A stretch of DNA of 64,000 bases from Meghimatium bilineatum (GCA_034231615.1 CM067322.1:54135685-54199684); one strand, 5' to 3'. Counted from the stretch's first letter, positions 32,218 to 43,345 are shown. Translations and numbers: made by a program. Notes: generated from the sequence alone by a model not told the origin.

Positions 32218-32935
32218 TAGGGTTGGTACTGATTAAAATTGTTTGTTCGATAAATCGGAAAAGAATTTAATCGATTATCGTCGATTAATTATAATGCATA
32301 TATAGATCCAACTATTTATTTCTGATCTGCAATAATCCATGACTTAACTACACAGTTTACACAAAAGTTTTGTAAATACAAACTATAGAACTGACACGTG
32401 ATTTAAAAAAACCGTACAGAGTTGGTTTAATTATAAAAATTATAGAGTATACTGACTGTCAGTCACTTTATTGCAAGCATCACTTTAGCCAGTCATGCAG
32501 ACAAACCAGAGCGTTTACATTTTCTGGAAGCAGACATGATCGCATTTTATTGGCGATGTACCCTGAAAAACTGAACAGTTTTTCGCACGGAACAGATGTT
32601 GTCAGTACACAAAGAATTGTTTCCACAAAACTGCTTAGAACAGGAAAACGATGATTATTAAGTTTCCACCACATGAGAAGATCCTCTGTTTCTGGAATGG
32701 GAGTTTCTTTTTGGTACCGCGTCAACTCGGCCTATGCACCATGTACTGCATCTGATTCGTCAGCTGACGAATGCGATTCAGAGTCGCTCATCAACAGAGT
32801 AAGTTTTTGTTTCTTCGGCACAAGTGCTTTTGTCTCATTGCCTTTTTATTCGGAGCCTGTTAGACATCCTGCTGGGTGTCTTTTATCGTAGAATTCCCGG
32901 AATGCATTGGACAATGCTGTCCACACATTGCTATG
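32218..32935 (-). pseudogene. hAT transposase C-terminal pseudogene with its 3' transposon end
   Basis: Minus frame: NVWTALSNAFREFYDKRHPA, then stop (TAA), VPKKQKLTLLMSDSESHSSA, stop (TAG at about 32731), ELTRYQKETPIPETEDLLMW, WKLNNHRFPVLS, TSVPCEKLFSFSGYIANKMR and LPENVNALVCLHDWLK ending at 32480. W-W, the SVP-E/K-LFS-G block and the PENV...L motif are the hAT dimerisation (hATC) region. The clean C-terminal frame contains no further stops. The transposon end TAGGGTTGGTACTGATTAAA lies at 32218. The N-terminal part is gone: the 14-bp satellite begins where the frame ends. Non-autonomous now. Confidence 0.87.
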
Positions 32936-34866
32936 TTCATGTTGCTATGTTCATGTTGCTATTTTCATGTTGCTTTGTTCATGTTGCTATGCTCATGTTG
33001 CTATTTTTATGTTGCTATGTTCATGTTGCTATGTTCATGTTGCTATGTTCATGTTGCTTTATTCATGTTGTAATGTTCATGTTGCTATGTTCATGTTGAT
33101 ATGTTCATGTTGCTATGTTCATGTTGCTATGTTCATGTTGCTATGTTCATGTTGCTATGTTAATGTTGCTATGTTCATGTTGCTTTATTCATGTTGTAAT
33201 GTTCATGTTGCTATGTTCATGTTGCTATGTTCATGTTGCTATGTTCATGTTGCTTTATTCATGTTGTAATGTTCATATTGCTATGTTCATGTTGATATGT
33301 TCATGTTGCTATGTTCATGTTGATATGTTCATGTTGCTATGTTCATGTTGATATGTTCATGTTGCTATGTTCATGTTGCTTTATTCATGTTGTAATGTTC
33401 ATGTTGCTATGTTCATGTTGATATGTTCATGTTGCTATGCTCATGTTGCTATTTTTATGTTGCTATGTTCATGTTGCTATGTTCATGTTACTTTGTTCAT
33501 GTTGCTATGCTCATGTTGCTATTTTTATGTTGCTATGTTCATGTTGCTATTTTTATGTTGTAATGTTCATGTTGCTATTTTCATGTTACTTTGTTCATGT
33601 TGCTATGCTCATGTTGCTATTTTTATGTTGCTATGTTCATGTTGCTATGTTCTTGTTGCTATGTTCATGTTGTTTTATTCATGTTGTAATGTTCATGTTG
33701 CTATGTTCATGTTGATATGTTCATGTTGCTATGTTCATGTTGCTATGTTCATGTTGCTATGTTCATGTTGCTATGTTAATGTTGCTATGTTCATGTTGCT
33801 TTATTCATGTTGTAATGTTCATGTTGCTATGTTCATGTTGATATGTTCATGTTGCTATGTTCATGTTGATATGTTCATGTTGCTATGTTCATGTTGATAT
33901 GTTCATGTTGCTATGTTCATGTTGCTATGTTCATGTTGCTATGTTAATGTTGCTATGTTCATGTTGCTTTATTCATGTTGTAATGTTCATGTTGCTATGT
34001 TCATGTTGCTATGTTCATGTTGCTATGTTCATGTTGCTATGTTCATGTTGCTATGTTCATGTTGCTATGTTCATGTTGCTATTTCCATGTTGCTATGTTC
34101 ACGTTGCTATGTTCACGTTGTTGTGTTCATGTTGTTATGTTCATGTTGCTATGTTCATGTTGCTATGTTCATGTTGCTATGTTCATGCTGCTTTATTCAT
34201 GTTGTAATGTTCATGCTGTTATGCTCATGTTGCTATGTTTATGTTGCTATGTTCATGTTGCTATATTCAAGTTGTAATTTTGATGCTGGTATGCTCAGGT
34301 TGCTATGTTCATGTTGCTATATTATTGTTACAATGTTCATGTTGCTTTATTCATGTTGCTTTATTCATGTTGTAATGTTCATGTTGCTATGTTCATGTTG
34401 CTATATTCATGTTACAATGTTCATGTTGTTATGTTCATGTTACTATGTTCATGGTGTTATGTTCACGTTTGTATGTTAATTTTGGTATGTTTTATATGCA
34501 ATGTTCATGCTACTATGTTCATGTTGTAGTGATTACGTTATGTTCATGTCGCTGTGTTTGTGCTATGTTCGTGCTGCTACGTTCATATTGTTACGTTCAT
34601 GTTTGCTATGTTCATGTTGACGCGTTCTTGCTGCAATATTAATTTTGTTATGTTCATGTTTCTAAGTTCATATTGCTATGTTCCTATTACTATGTTCCTG
34701 TTGCTATGTTCCAATTGCTATGTTCATACTGTTAAGTTCACGTTACAACGTTCGTTTTGATATGTTTACGTTGCTGTGTTCATGGTGCTATGTTCATGTT
34801 GCTATGTTCATGTTGCTATGTTCACGTTGCTATGTTCACGTTGCTATGTTCACGTTGCTATGGGCA
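32925..34866. repeat. 14-bp satellite, 1.94 kb, about 139 units
   Basis: Unit CTATGTTCATGTTG. Variants mark longer periods: CTTTATTCATGTTG(T)AATG starts at 33057, 33183, 33253, 33379, 33673 (as GTTTT), 33799, 33967 and 34191, with gaps of 126, 70, 126, 294, 126, 168 and 224 bp, all exact multiples of 14. As 14 is not divisible by three, a frame returns after 42 bp, so all three plus frames read the same 14-residue cycle (MFMLLCSCCYVHVA) in shifted phase. These Cys-rich ORFs are by-products. The last 400 bp are more diverged. Confidence 0.97.
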
Positions 34867-34929
34867 TACTTAATTTCTACCCAATTTTGATTCTTATTAT
34901 TACACTATCACATTTGTTACTGGTGAGAA

Positions 34930-35440
34930 AAAGGAGATAATAGATCTAACAATACGACTATCAATCATGAAATTAACCAATAAATGAGCTACAAAACATA
35001 AACTACCAATGTAGCAACGAATAATAAAACTGCCAACAAAACTCTACCAACAATGACACTACCAACAATTAATCTACTAGCAATAGAGTTAAACAACCAT
35101 ACATAAAACTATCAACAATTAATCTACAACAAAATTTAAAAAAATACCAGAAATAATCTATCAGCAGCAACACTACCAACATTTTAACAACCAATAATAA
35201 AACTAACAACACCCTAATAACAATAAAACTGCCCTAATCTACAAGCAATAGAACTACCCAAAAACTACTCTACCAGCAATAAAACTACACAAAAACTAAT
35301 CTACCAGCAAGAAAATCAACAATAACAATGTTATCAACAAGAAACCTACCGATAATAAATATGAACAGTTAATATCCTAACATAAAACTTACCAAACATA
35401 AAACAATAACGAACAGTAAATCTATCACCATTAACCCACA
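34930..35440. repeat. A-rich degenerate repeat
   Basis: Loose words AATAAAACTACCAACAA, AATTAATCTACNAGCAATAG recur with no fixed period. Directly beyond the 14-bp satellite. Confidence 0.6.
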
Positions 35441-36313
35441 TCATAACTTACTATTGATTCATCTATTCCACTTCACCTCCAAGCCCATCTCAAACTGCTA
35501 ATATGAGAATAACAGGCAGCATAATATAATGAATATGGAACTACATTCATTCTACTCAAACTTGTATTGAACTCAACCGGTTATATTCAGACAAACAATA
35601 TACTTGCAAGTGTTATTGGCATCTCATGTATCAGTCGTGTTATTATCTGATGGCTTTTATTTTAGGTCGGCCTCAATATCAAACAAGGCTCAATTTTCCT
35701 TAGTTGTTAAAATTGTCTTTGACTTAAATCAACGAATACGAGAAAGAATGGCAGATTAAGGAGAGGTAAATAGATACCGGATCACTCGAGCTAGATATAG
35801 CTTGATAGCTTTTCATCAGAGCGTAGTGATCAGTATGGATTGAGAAATGCGGTCGTTTGTTCTGATTTGTAACATCAAGTTATAGGATTCTAGACCATGA
35901 TGTCACGTGATATTGGCGCCTGAATTGCAGAAAATGCTGCTAGAGAGATGATACGTCGTCAGTTCATTATCCTAAGCAAATTGTATTAAGTCATCTTTGA
36001 AACGGGAGTGTGCACGATCTTAAGCCCAAGTGGAACATGCGGCATTGAATTCGTAGCAGGGTTGCCATATAGCATGAACTATTTATAGTCAAATTTGTTT
36101 TAAAATGGTCAAGAATTAGGTAAACTCATAAATTGTGTACACACACTACTAAAAGCATAATAAGACTATTTTGAATTCAGTAAAATGCATTTAAACTCTC
36201 GAATTTAGAGATGTGCAATCATTTATTTTGGTCGGATGGCTGATAATTTCTCTTCTAGTGTGGAGCCAGTAATTTTAATTTTAATTTGGTCTCTTGGAAC
36301 ACACTCATAAATT
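35441..36313. other. Unique DNA, no gene seen
   Basis: No ORF or repeat with support. The 35650-35900 stretch is somewhat less AT-rich. Confidence 0.5.
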
Positions 36314-36657
36314 CCGTCCATAAATTACTTCACAATGTTTTTTTACCAATTTTGACCCCTCCACCTCCCTTGTCAACAAAGTGTCAAGAATTAACGAACT
36401 CTACCCCCACCCCTGCACTTTTTGTGTCACAATGTTTAACCCTTCATCCCGTACAAAAAAGTGCATTTTTTTGTTTCAGATTTTTCCCATTAAAATGTCA
36501 AATTGACACAATTTAATTGGCATATAAAAAATATGTTGTTGACATTAATTTTTGTCAACCTCCCATTCCTCTCACTTGTCAAAAACTGTCAAACTCCTTC
36601 AACCCCCCTCTCCCATCTAGCCTCATTCTCGAATTGATGAAGTAATTTATAAACAGA
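36314..36657. mobile_element. MITE-like element with imperfect inverted ends, 344 bp
   Basis: Left CCGTCCATAAATTACTTCAC and the reverse complement of the right end CTGTTTATAAATTACTTCAT share TAAATTACTTCA plus flanks. The interior is C-rich and repeats GTCAAxxxGTCAA words and CCACCTCCC/CCCCCTCTCCC runs. This layout is known in widespread animal DNA-transposon MITEs, but I cannot name the superfamily. No flanking duplication found. Confidence 0.55.
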
Positions 36658-36717
36658 TTGATATAATGACTTTAAAAAAAAAAAAATTCAAATTTGGAGC
36701 TAGCGAACGTTCCACTT

Positions 36718-36885
36718 ATAGATTTGCCTGGAGTTTGAAAGCATAGATGTATCTTGTAGGTCTACTTTTAGTAGGCTGGAGTTTACAAGCCTAGTGTATC
36801 TTGTACTTTTAGATCTGCTTGGAATTTGGAAGTCTAGAGCATCGTACACTCTTAGATCTGCCTTGAGTTTGGAAGTCTAGTGCAT

Positions 36886-36890
<5 letters not shown>
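36718..36890. repeat. About 58-bp tandem repeat, 3-4 diverged copies
   Basis: TTTGCCTGGAGTTTGAAAGC, TAGGCTGGAGTTTACAAGC, CTGCTTGGAATTTGGAAG and CTGCCTTGAGTTTGGAAG each followed by TAG(A)TG...ATC(T/G)TG. Confidence 0.75.

Positions 36891-36892
<2 letters not shown>

Positions 36893-36968
<76 letters not shown>
36893..36968. repeat. (TA)n microsatellite
   Basis: About 37 copies, just right of the 58-bp repeat. Confidence 0.96.
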
Positions 36969-36970
<2 letters not shown>

Positions 36971-37079
36971 ATCTTTCTGTATGTGTTAGAGGACGTTGTG
37001 TAGCCATTTGAATTTCCCAATACAACACTGAGACAGGATTAGTAAACCCGTCAGTGAGAACACAATAGTTTGTAGTAAA

Positions 37080-37827
37080 ATGGAGAATTTTCTGAAGACG
37101 ACTACTAGTAATATTAAAAAACAAAAGAAACAAGACTTGATAGATGAAATTAAAAGAAGAAACATCAAAGTACTATGACTAACAGATACGAGGATTAAAA
37201 ACAGGGGCTGTAAGAAACTAAATGAAAACTTCACGTTCTCATACAGTGGAATTGACCGAGTTTCAAGAGCAAAGCTCGGGGTGGACGTTTTCGTAGACCC
37301 GATATTCGTTAATACCATAGTTCAAGATACACATCAGAATGAACGATCAATGTCGGTAACGATTACAATAGACAACGTAAGCATAACATTTATACAAGTC
37401 TATGCCCCATGTAACACAACACACAACGAAAGCGAAAGAGCGAAATGTTTTGAAGATGTAAAATGAGTAATAAATAAAAGCAACAATGAAGATGCCCTAC
37501 ATATTTTGGGAGACTCAATGCACATCTTGACACAAACAGAGAAGGAATAAAGGAATATACAGGACTGTTCTGAGACACAAGAAATAATATAACGACAACG
37601 GTTATAACCTAAAAGATACATGCATGCAGCACAACCTCTGTATAATGGACACCTTTTAACATAGACAGTCAAAAGTGTTAAGTGTACACACGGTATAAAT
37701 GTAACAGCTTGGAATGCAAGAGACATATAGATTCTTTGTAATCTCTAAAAGAAACAATAGACGAAAATTGGCAGATGTACGAGTAATACCTAACATGTAT
37801 GCAAACACTGATCATAAGGCAGTAATA
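37080..37827 (+). pseudogene. LINE apurinic-like endonuclease remnant
   Basis: Degraded endonuclease: MENFLKTTTSNIKKQKK, EIKRRNIKVL, TDTRIKNRG, then RAKLGVDVFVDP, SVTITIDNVSITFIQVYAPC, ERAKCFEDVK, a LGD-xHILT block where active copies have GDFNAH, and FFVISKRNNRRKLADVRVIP with NTDHKAVI (the SDH box). Several frameshifts and stops. The frame is cut at 37827 by SINE III and seems to go on at 38700 (ITIKTNRAKN). So it is the oldest layer of a nested stack. Confidence 0.8.
37818..37827. repeat. 10-bp target duplication of SINE III, left copy
   Basis: GGCAGTAATA, identical to 38700-38709. Confidence 0.8.
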
Positions 37828-38699
37828 ATCTCGGCGAAGAGTCACTACACACCCGCGTGTCCGGCGACAGATAGGTAGGCTGTCACGGACTAGGGAAGCC
37901 TACTACCCGAATTAAAAGCATGAAAAAAATGGATGTGCTGGACCTCGGACGTCCAGACCACAGAGTGGCCAACCAAGGTGCAAATGACACAGTTTTACTG
38001 TGGAACCTGCAGCACAACGTACTTCACGCTCCCCAGCAGAAATCACACTATATATTCGTTGGGGTTACGCATGTGGTTGCGTCTCTGGGTCTCATAATGG
38101 GCCCACTAGACATACCACCCATGCAACAGTAACCTTATTGGATGACGTGCCGTTATATTGAGGTTATCTTCTTAGAGAAGATTCATGGCATGTCATCTAT
38201 ACCTTTATGCTTTTATTTTGTTGTTGAAATGTGTTTCATGTTTCCCTGAATATATATGTATGCACCCTCTGTGGTTGGGACGGAGCCAGAGATATACTGT
38301 GTAGCACTGGGGAGGATGAAACTGACAGCACTGTTTTTTCCTATGGCTGAAACCCATCATAAAGATACAGTGACTCAGGACGTGACAATCCTTTTGACTT
38401 GATCATTTGGTTAGCCAGTAGTCAGTTGGTGGCGGGGAATGAGCACAGTGAACCCTATCTTTGCTACAGTGGCTAGGAGCACTGCATAGGTTGAAACCTA
38501 CCTTCCTGGTGGTGTGATAGCTATTCTCTGGCTTTGTCTCGGGATGGGCCAAAAATCCACTGACTTCCCAGCAATATAATGCTATTTAATGGCATTAGGT
38601 CAAAGGGCATGAGCCCATGGACCGCTGGATCAGCAACCAACCAACCAACCATTCGTTGTGGTTATAATGAGAGCGAAAGCAGAAGAAGAATACGAGTAC
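37828..38699 (+). mobile_element. SINE family III, split by repeat X
   Basis: 5' part 37828-38067 (TCGGCGAAGAGTCACTACAC, ATGGATGTGCTGGACCTCGG, AACCTGCAGCACAACGTACT, AGAAATCACACTATATATTC) and 3' part 38651-38690 (ATTCGTTGTGGTTATAATGA, GAGCGAAAGCAGAAGAAGAA). Joined without the inner insert they give the same order as 21711-21910 and 8612-8423. Flanked by GGCAGTAATA repeats. Ends in (GAA)n like families A and II. Confidence 0.88.
38068..38650 (+). mobile_element. Repeat X, full-length copy (583 bp), inserted in SINE III
   Basis: Starts CGCATGTGGTTGCGTCTCTG, holds GGATGACGTGCCGTTATATT, AGATTCATGGCATGTCATCT, TGGTTGGGACGGAGCCAGAG, GAGCACAGTGAACCCTATCT, GGCATGAGCCCATGGACCGC, and ends in a (CAAC)n tail (CAACCAACCAACCAACC). 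ATTCGTT(G/G)GGGTTA at 38054-38067 and ATTCGTTGTGGTTA at 38651-38664 are a 14-bp duplication with one mismatch. Other copies: 41056-41355 and 63398-64000. No coding capacity or tRNA box seen. A short tail and target duplication indicate retroposition. Confidence 0.88.
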
Positions 38700-38794
38700 G
38701 GCAGTAATATAATAACAATCAAAACAAACAGAGCGAAAAATAACAAACACAAGACAAGCATCAAGAGCAACTAGATATACAGAAATTGGAAGAA

Positions 38795-38975
38795 CTATAC
38801 TTCTCTCCCTCGCAATCTTTATTTCCCAGATTAATCCGTTACCCATTTAAGGATGGATCTCGGGAGCCGTTGCGGTCTGAAAAAACATTTCCACCACAAC
38901 TGTGGAATGAACATTCCACAAGACCACTCATGTGCGAAGCCTGTGCCCTAATCACTGCGCCACGTGGCTCCCTAC
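38795..38975 (-). mobile_element. SINE family D, 3'-truncated (minus strand)
   Basis: CTCTCCCTCGCAATCTTTAT, GATTAATCCGTTACCCATTT, TCGGGAGCCGTTGCGGTCTG, CATGTGCGAAGCCTGTGCCC and CACTGCGCCACGTGGCTCC match family D. The part with TGAGATCGCTAACATCTCAC and the ACTT tail is missing on the left, which is unusual for retroposition and suggests later deletion. Confidence 0.85.
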
Positions 38976-39336
38976 CAACCAGAACATAGCTTGTAGTTAT
39001 GACCAACCAAAAATAGCATGCAGCTCTGACCAGCCAATATTTTATAAACTTAAAGAATATGAAAAAATTTGAAATACTTTTAAATGCTAATACTACACTA
39101 ATTATCAAACATAAATTTTTATAGATAGTGACATTTCCGAATGCTCAATATGGTAACCCTAGTTCGTAATTTTTATTACTGCAGCATTAGTTATGTATCT
39201 TAGTTCCAGTTGCTTTATCTCGGTTCTTGAATTTATTCAAAAGTAAACAGAGATTTCGCAGTTTCATTAGATTATTTAGAGCTTCCAGTTGCTGAATCAA
39301 TATAAGAACGATGACAGTTAGATGAATATGTGTTAC
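38976..39336. other. Spacer, no feature seen
   Basis: A short GACCA(A/G)CCA repeat at 39001-39035; otherwise unique. Confidence 0.5.
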
Positions 39337-40345
39337 TGCATGATGGTACTGGTAAGATAATACTACACACTACATGATGGTACTGTAAGATAATACTACA
39401 CACTGCAATATGGTACTGGTAAGATAATACTACACACTGCATGATGGTACTGGTAAGATAGTACTACACACTGCATGATGGTACTGGTAAGATAATACTA
39501 CACACTGCATGATGGTACTGGTAAGATAGTACTACACACTGCATGATGGTACTGGTAAGATAATACTACACACTGCATGATGGTACTGTAAGATAATGCT
39601 ACACACTGCATGATGGTACTGGTAAGATAGTACTACACACTGCATGATGGTACTGGTAAGATAATACTACACACTGCATGATGGTACTGGTAAGATAATA
39701 CTACACACTGCATGATGGTACTGGTAAGATAGTACTACACACTGCATGATGGTACTGGTAAGATAATACTACACACTACATGATGGTACTGTAAGATAAT
39801 ACTACACACTACATGATGGTACTGGTAAGAAAGTACTACACACTGCATGATGGTACTGGTAAGATAATACTACACACTGCATGATGGTACTGGTAAGATA
39901 ATACTACACACTGCATGATGGTACTGGTAAGATAATACTACACACTACATGATGGTACTGGTAAGAAAGTACTACACACTGCATGATGGTACTGGTAAGA
40001 TAGTACTACACACTGCATGATGGTACTGGTAAGATAATACTACACACTACATGATGGTACTGGTAAGATAATACTACACACTACATGATGGTACTGGTAA
40101 GATAATACTACACACTGCATGATGGTACTGGTAAGATAATACTACACACTACATGATGGTACTGGTAAGAAAGTACTACACACTGCATGATGGTACTGGT
40201 AAGATAATACTACACACTACATGATGGTACTGGTAAGAAAGTACTACACACTGCATGATGGTACTGGTAAGATAGTACTACACACTGCATGATGGTACTG
40301 GTAAGATAGTACTACACACTGCAGGATGGTACTGGTAAATAGTAA
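39337..40345. repeat. 34-bp satellite, about 1.0 kb, about 30 copies
   Basis: Unit GATGGTACTGGTAAGATAAT, ACTACACACTGCAT. Variants (GATAGTACT, GAAAGTACT, ACTACAT, GGTACTGTAAG) recur in groups, so multi-unit blocks were copied. Degenerate units reach about 40460. Confidence 0.97.
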
Positions 40346-40537
40346 TAAACATAGCAGGATGGCACAATGAAATGGTAGTACACAGAGCATAATATCATAG
40401 CAACATTGTGGCACACACTGCATGATGGCACAGTGACATTGTAGTAAATACTTCATGATGTGCCGATGTGCAAGCCCATCAAAAAGAGGGGTTGTTTTAG
40501 TGGCTAACCTCCCCTCCCTTAGCATGTCAGAATGCCC

Positions 40538-40801
40538 TCAGCATGCCCTTAGTTCTTTCAGCTTAGTGTTTCTGTGTAGCTTCAATGCCGCTATGATAAA
40601 AAGTTCATCTCTTATTAGTACATCTGTCCTGTGAATTTGATCTTTATGTTGTAACGCAATTTCTGCTGATTTCTTGAGAGCTTCCATTTCTGCCTTAAAA
40701 TTGGTTGTGAACTTGTCTATAGATATGGCCAGATGAACATTTTCCCTATTTTTGGTTTGAGGTTCACTCATCCTCCTCCATTCAGTTGCATATTTACCCA
40801 A
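40538..40801 (-). pseudogene. RNase H fragment of a LINE (minus strand)
   Basis: Minus frame: ENVHLAISIDKFTTNFKAEM, EALKKSAEIALQHK, IHRTDVLIRDELFIIAALKL, HRNTKLKEL. In active RNase H of this group the first block reads TNFxAE(I/M)xAL with a catalytic Glu (kept, KAEMEAL) and the second reads VFLTDxxSxLQAL with a catalytic Asp (D of RDEL appears to be kept but the context is degraded). Equivalent to residues 183-240 of the second ORF of the 52.8-56.8 kb LINE. A lone middle piece of the domain. Confidence 0.6.
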
Positions 40802-41055
40802 GCTATCCGTATAGGCATGACTCTAGGCATACTCTGGATAATTATCTTCTATGTAATGTTCTGTAATAAGTTACTCATCTACAGTCTGCCCTAACCATAC
40901 CCAATCTTTATTTTGGTGCATATTATGGTTAAGGAGTCGTTTGTATTTTTCTGATTGTTCTCATGACTCGTGACTCGTTCATCTTCCATTGACTGAATGC
41001 CGGTTATAGTTTCTAATGTAATTATGGGTGTAGGTTTCATAGATTCATTGATAAT

Positions 41056-41355
41056 GCGTACGCATGCAGTTGCGTCTGTAGGGCTCACCAATGGCCCACT
41101 AGACAAACTACCCATGCAACAGAAAACCTTAGTAGATGACATGCCATTATATTGAGGTTGTCTTCTTATAGAAGCGTCATGGCACGTCATCTGTGCAATT
41201 ATGCTTCTCAGTGGTTGGGAGGGAGCCAGAGATGTACTGCGCAGCACTAGGGAGGAGGAAATGACAAAACTGTTATTTTCCTATGGCTGAGGCCCATCAT
41301 AGAGGCACAGTGACTCAAGACGTGACAATCCTTTTGACTTGAACATTTGGTTGTT
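41056..41355 (+). mobile_element. Repeat X, 3'-truncated copy
   Basis: ACGCATGCAGTTGCGTCTGT, CACTAGACAAACTACCCATG, GATGACATGCCATTATATTG, GGTTGGGAGGGAGCCAGAGA and AAGACGTGACAATCCTTTTG match 38068-38395. There is an internal deletion after CTTCTCAGTGG (the TTTATTTTGTTGTTGAAATG part is missing), and the copy ends after GAACATTTGGTTG. Confidence 0.85.
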
Positions 41356-41522
41356 GAACTGGGACCAAAAAAAGGAGGAAAAAACATCAACACCTTAAGA
41401 TAAATGTAACATTCAGATAAATGTACAGTTTTATGAAGAACATTAATGTATTACACTTTCCTCGACTGTGTTCGCACTAACATATTGCCATATATATGAG
41501 ACATTATGTGAAACTTGTAGTG

Positions 41523-42245
41523 CTTTACATATTCAATCTATATCAATAAACCCATAACCCATCAGGGTCGTAGGGGTACCACATTGGATGCTTCAGCACA
41601 CAGAGTCCTCCAGCGAATTCTATCCTCAGCGATGCGGATGAGTGTGGAAATATCTAGCCCTGTCCATTCCTTGATGTTGTCTGTCCATGTCTTTATTTGT
41701 CCCCCTCTGCTTCTTCCACCCTCGACAGTTCCCTGCAGTATTGTTTTTGACAAGGAATCGTGTCTGCATACATGTCCGAACCATGCTAGTTTTCGTCGTT
41801 TCACTATTGAAAGCAATGGCTCCTGGACACCTGCACACATCTCTACTTTATTTCTTACGTACACATTGGTCTTATGTTCCCTATAGGAAATTCGTAGAAT
41901 TATTCTGTAGCATTTATACTCGAAAGCCTGTAATCTTCTCTCCATGTCCGCAGTGAGTGTCCAACTCTCACAACCATACAACACAATAGAAAGCACCAGC
42001 GACCTATACAGTTTGATTTTCACTCCAACACTGATGTTGCTTTTCCAAATCACAGTTAGCCTTGACAAGGACGCTAAAGCCATCTCCAGCCTTATTTTTA
42101 GTTCTGCTTTGCATTTACCATCGCTGCATATACTGGATCCGAGGTATTTGAAGGTATTCACCTCCTCAAGCTTATGTCCATTCATCATGATATTAGTCTG
42201 GTTTTCTGTGTCTCTGCTGTTTACCAAGATTTTGCTCTTTACATA
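41523..42245 (-). mobile_element. LINE fragment: RT thumb and C-terminus, intact frame of 221 codons (minus strand)
   Basis: Minus ORF 42227-41562. In order: VNTFKYLGSSICSDGKCKAE, LKIRLEMALASLSRLTVIWK, KIKLYRSLVLSIVLYGCESW, TLTADMERRLQAFEYKCYRI, VKRRKLAWFGHVCRHDSLSK, TILQGTVEGGRSRGGQIKTW, TDNIKEWTGLDISTLIRIAE, DRIRWRTLC. This is the complete post-palm part of an RTE/Jockey-type RT as seen in many animals. The palm with its Asp residues is missing. One frame over 660 bp without a stop means it is the least decayed of the short LINE pieces. 3' untranslated part: CCCATAACCCATCAGGGTCG (plus strand) at about 41549. Confidence 0.88.
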
Positions 42246-42545
42246 TTACCATACGCTGGACACATATTCAGTTTCTGTGACATTAACCGCACTTTAAATT
42301 ATGGTTGATTGATCTGTGTATTATTATATCATAAAAGGAATACACCTAATTTTCAAAAGTCAAAATAGAAAGTGCATTTGATGCCATATGTGAGATGGCG
42401 CTGGTTTACATAGCACTGTACGCCTCTGAAAGCTGGAGTCTTCAGTGTAAAAAATAATGTTCTATAGAAATTGACAACACTACACATTATACAACAACGC
42501 TATCTGTAGTAATATATGGTGATCGAAACGAACAGATCTAGAAAA
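42246..42545. other. Spacer, no feature seen
   Basis: Unique AT-rich DNA. Confidence 0.5.
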
Positions 42546-42870
42546 TAATAATAATAATAAGACTCATAGCTCGTCAGGGTCGCAGGGTTGCCACACTGGA
42601 GACATCCGCAAAAACACTCTCCAAACATTGGAGGGAGTGTAGAAAAATCATGCCAAGACTATTACCCGATTTGTATCAGTCCATTCCATCTTGTACCCTC
42701 TCCCCTTTCTATCTCCATTCTCGACTATTCCTTGCAAAATAATTTTTAACAGCGAGTGGTGTCTGTTACATGTCCAAACCAAATAAGTTCACGCTGTTTC
42801 ACCACTGTAAAAAATATTTCTTGAACAACGTTACTGCATGTTTTCATGTTAAAGAATTGTAGGGAGGGGT
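42546..42870 (-). mobile_element. Second LINE 3' end with (ATT)n tail (minus strand)
   Basis: (AATA)n at 42546-42560 then GACTCATAGCTCGTCAGGGT, GTGTAGAAAAATCATGCC, TATCTCCATTCTCGACTATT, ACATGTCCAAACCAAATAAG. Matches the 41523-41830 region and 9440-9670 in order. The protein part is broken. Confidence 0.75.
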
Positions 42871-43014
42871 TTGTAGCTGTGTGATAAATGCCGCAAGCTC
42901 TTTCTGTCGCCACGTCATGTACAGGGTGAGTTTTTTAATTTACCAACCGACAGAAAATAATCCAGTCCTTACAGGTGAACGCAAGGTACTGTAACAAATG
43001 GATGTATTTAGAAA

Positions 43015-43345
43015 GAAGAGTTGAATGACACCATTGACAGTCAAGTAAAAGCAAACATACAAGTATCTTCGTTATCTTGTAACAGACTAAACAGCCACTT
43101 AAATAGACTAAGACTGGTTCCATCACCTATGTGTCCTTGTGGACAGGCAGCACAGACAACTGAACATATCCTGCAAAACACTAAACCAGCTAAAGGAAGA
43201 ACACTGACCCACAGAGATGGATATCCACAGAAAGCTGTGTGGGAGCACTAAGGAGCTTTCAAATACAGCGGCATTTATTAAGAAAACCGTACTTGCTGTG
43301 TAGACATGTCAAACTCCGAACAAGAAGAAAAAGATTATCTGGTAG
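43015..43345 (+). mobile_element. 3' end of an RNase H-type LINE, with (GAA)-rich tail
   Basis: Frame 43021-43251: VSSLSCNRLNSHLNRLRLVP, then CPCGQAAQTTEHILQ. This matches ILRLRTGHNRLRSNMYTKFK and CTCGQAVQSAKHILQ in the LINE at 52.8-56.8 kb. After a frameshift, AAFIKKTVLAV corresponds to VSFIKETELQI. GAACAAGAAGAAAAAG near 43318 is the reduced tail. Same lineage as the large LINE but diverged and 5' truncated. Confidence 0.8.

Noticed and set aside
33367..34479. Cys-rich ORFs of up to 188 codons as a secreted or metal-binding protein
   Set aside because: They are the three frames of a 14-bp satellite and share one peptide cycle. No start context or non-repeat part.
36893..36968. Cruciform-forming regulatory site
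   Set aside because: (TA)n tracts are common here and no gene lies near. No function can be inferred.
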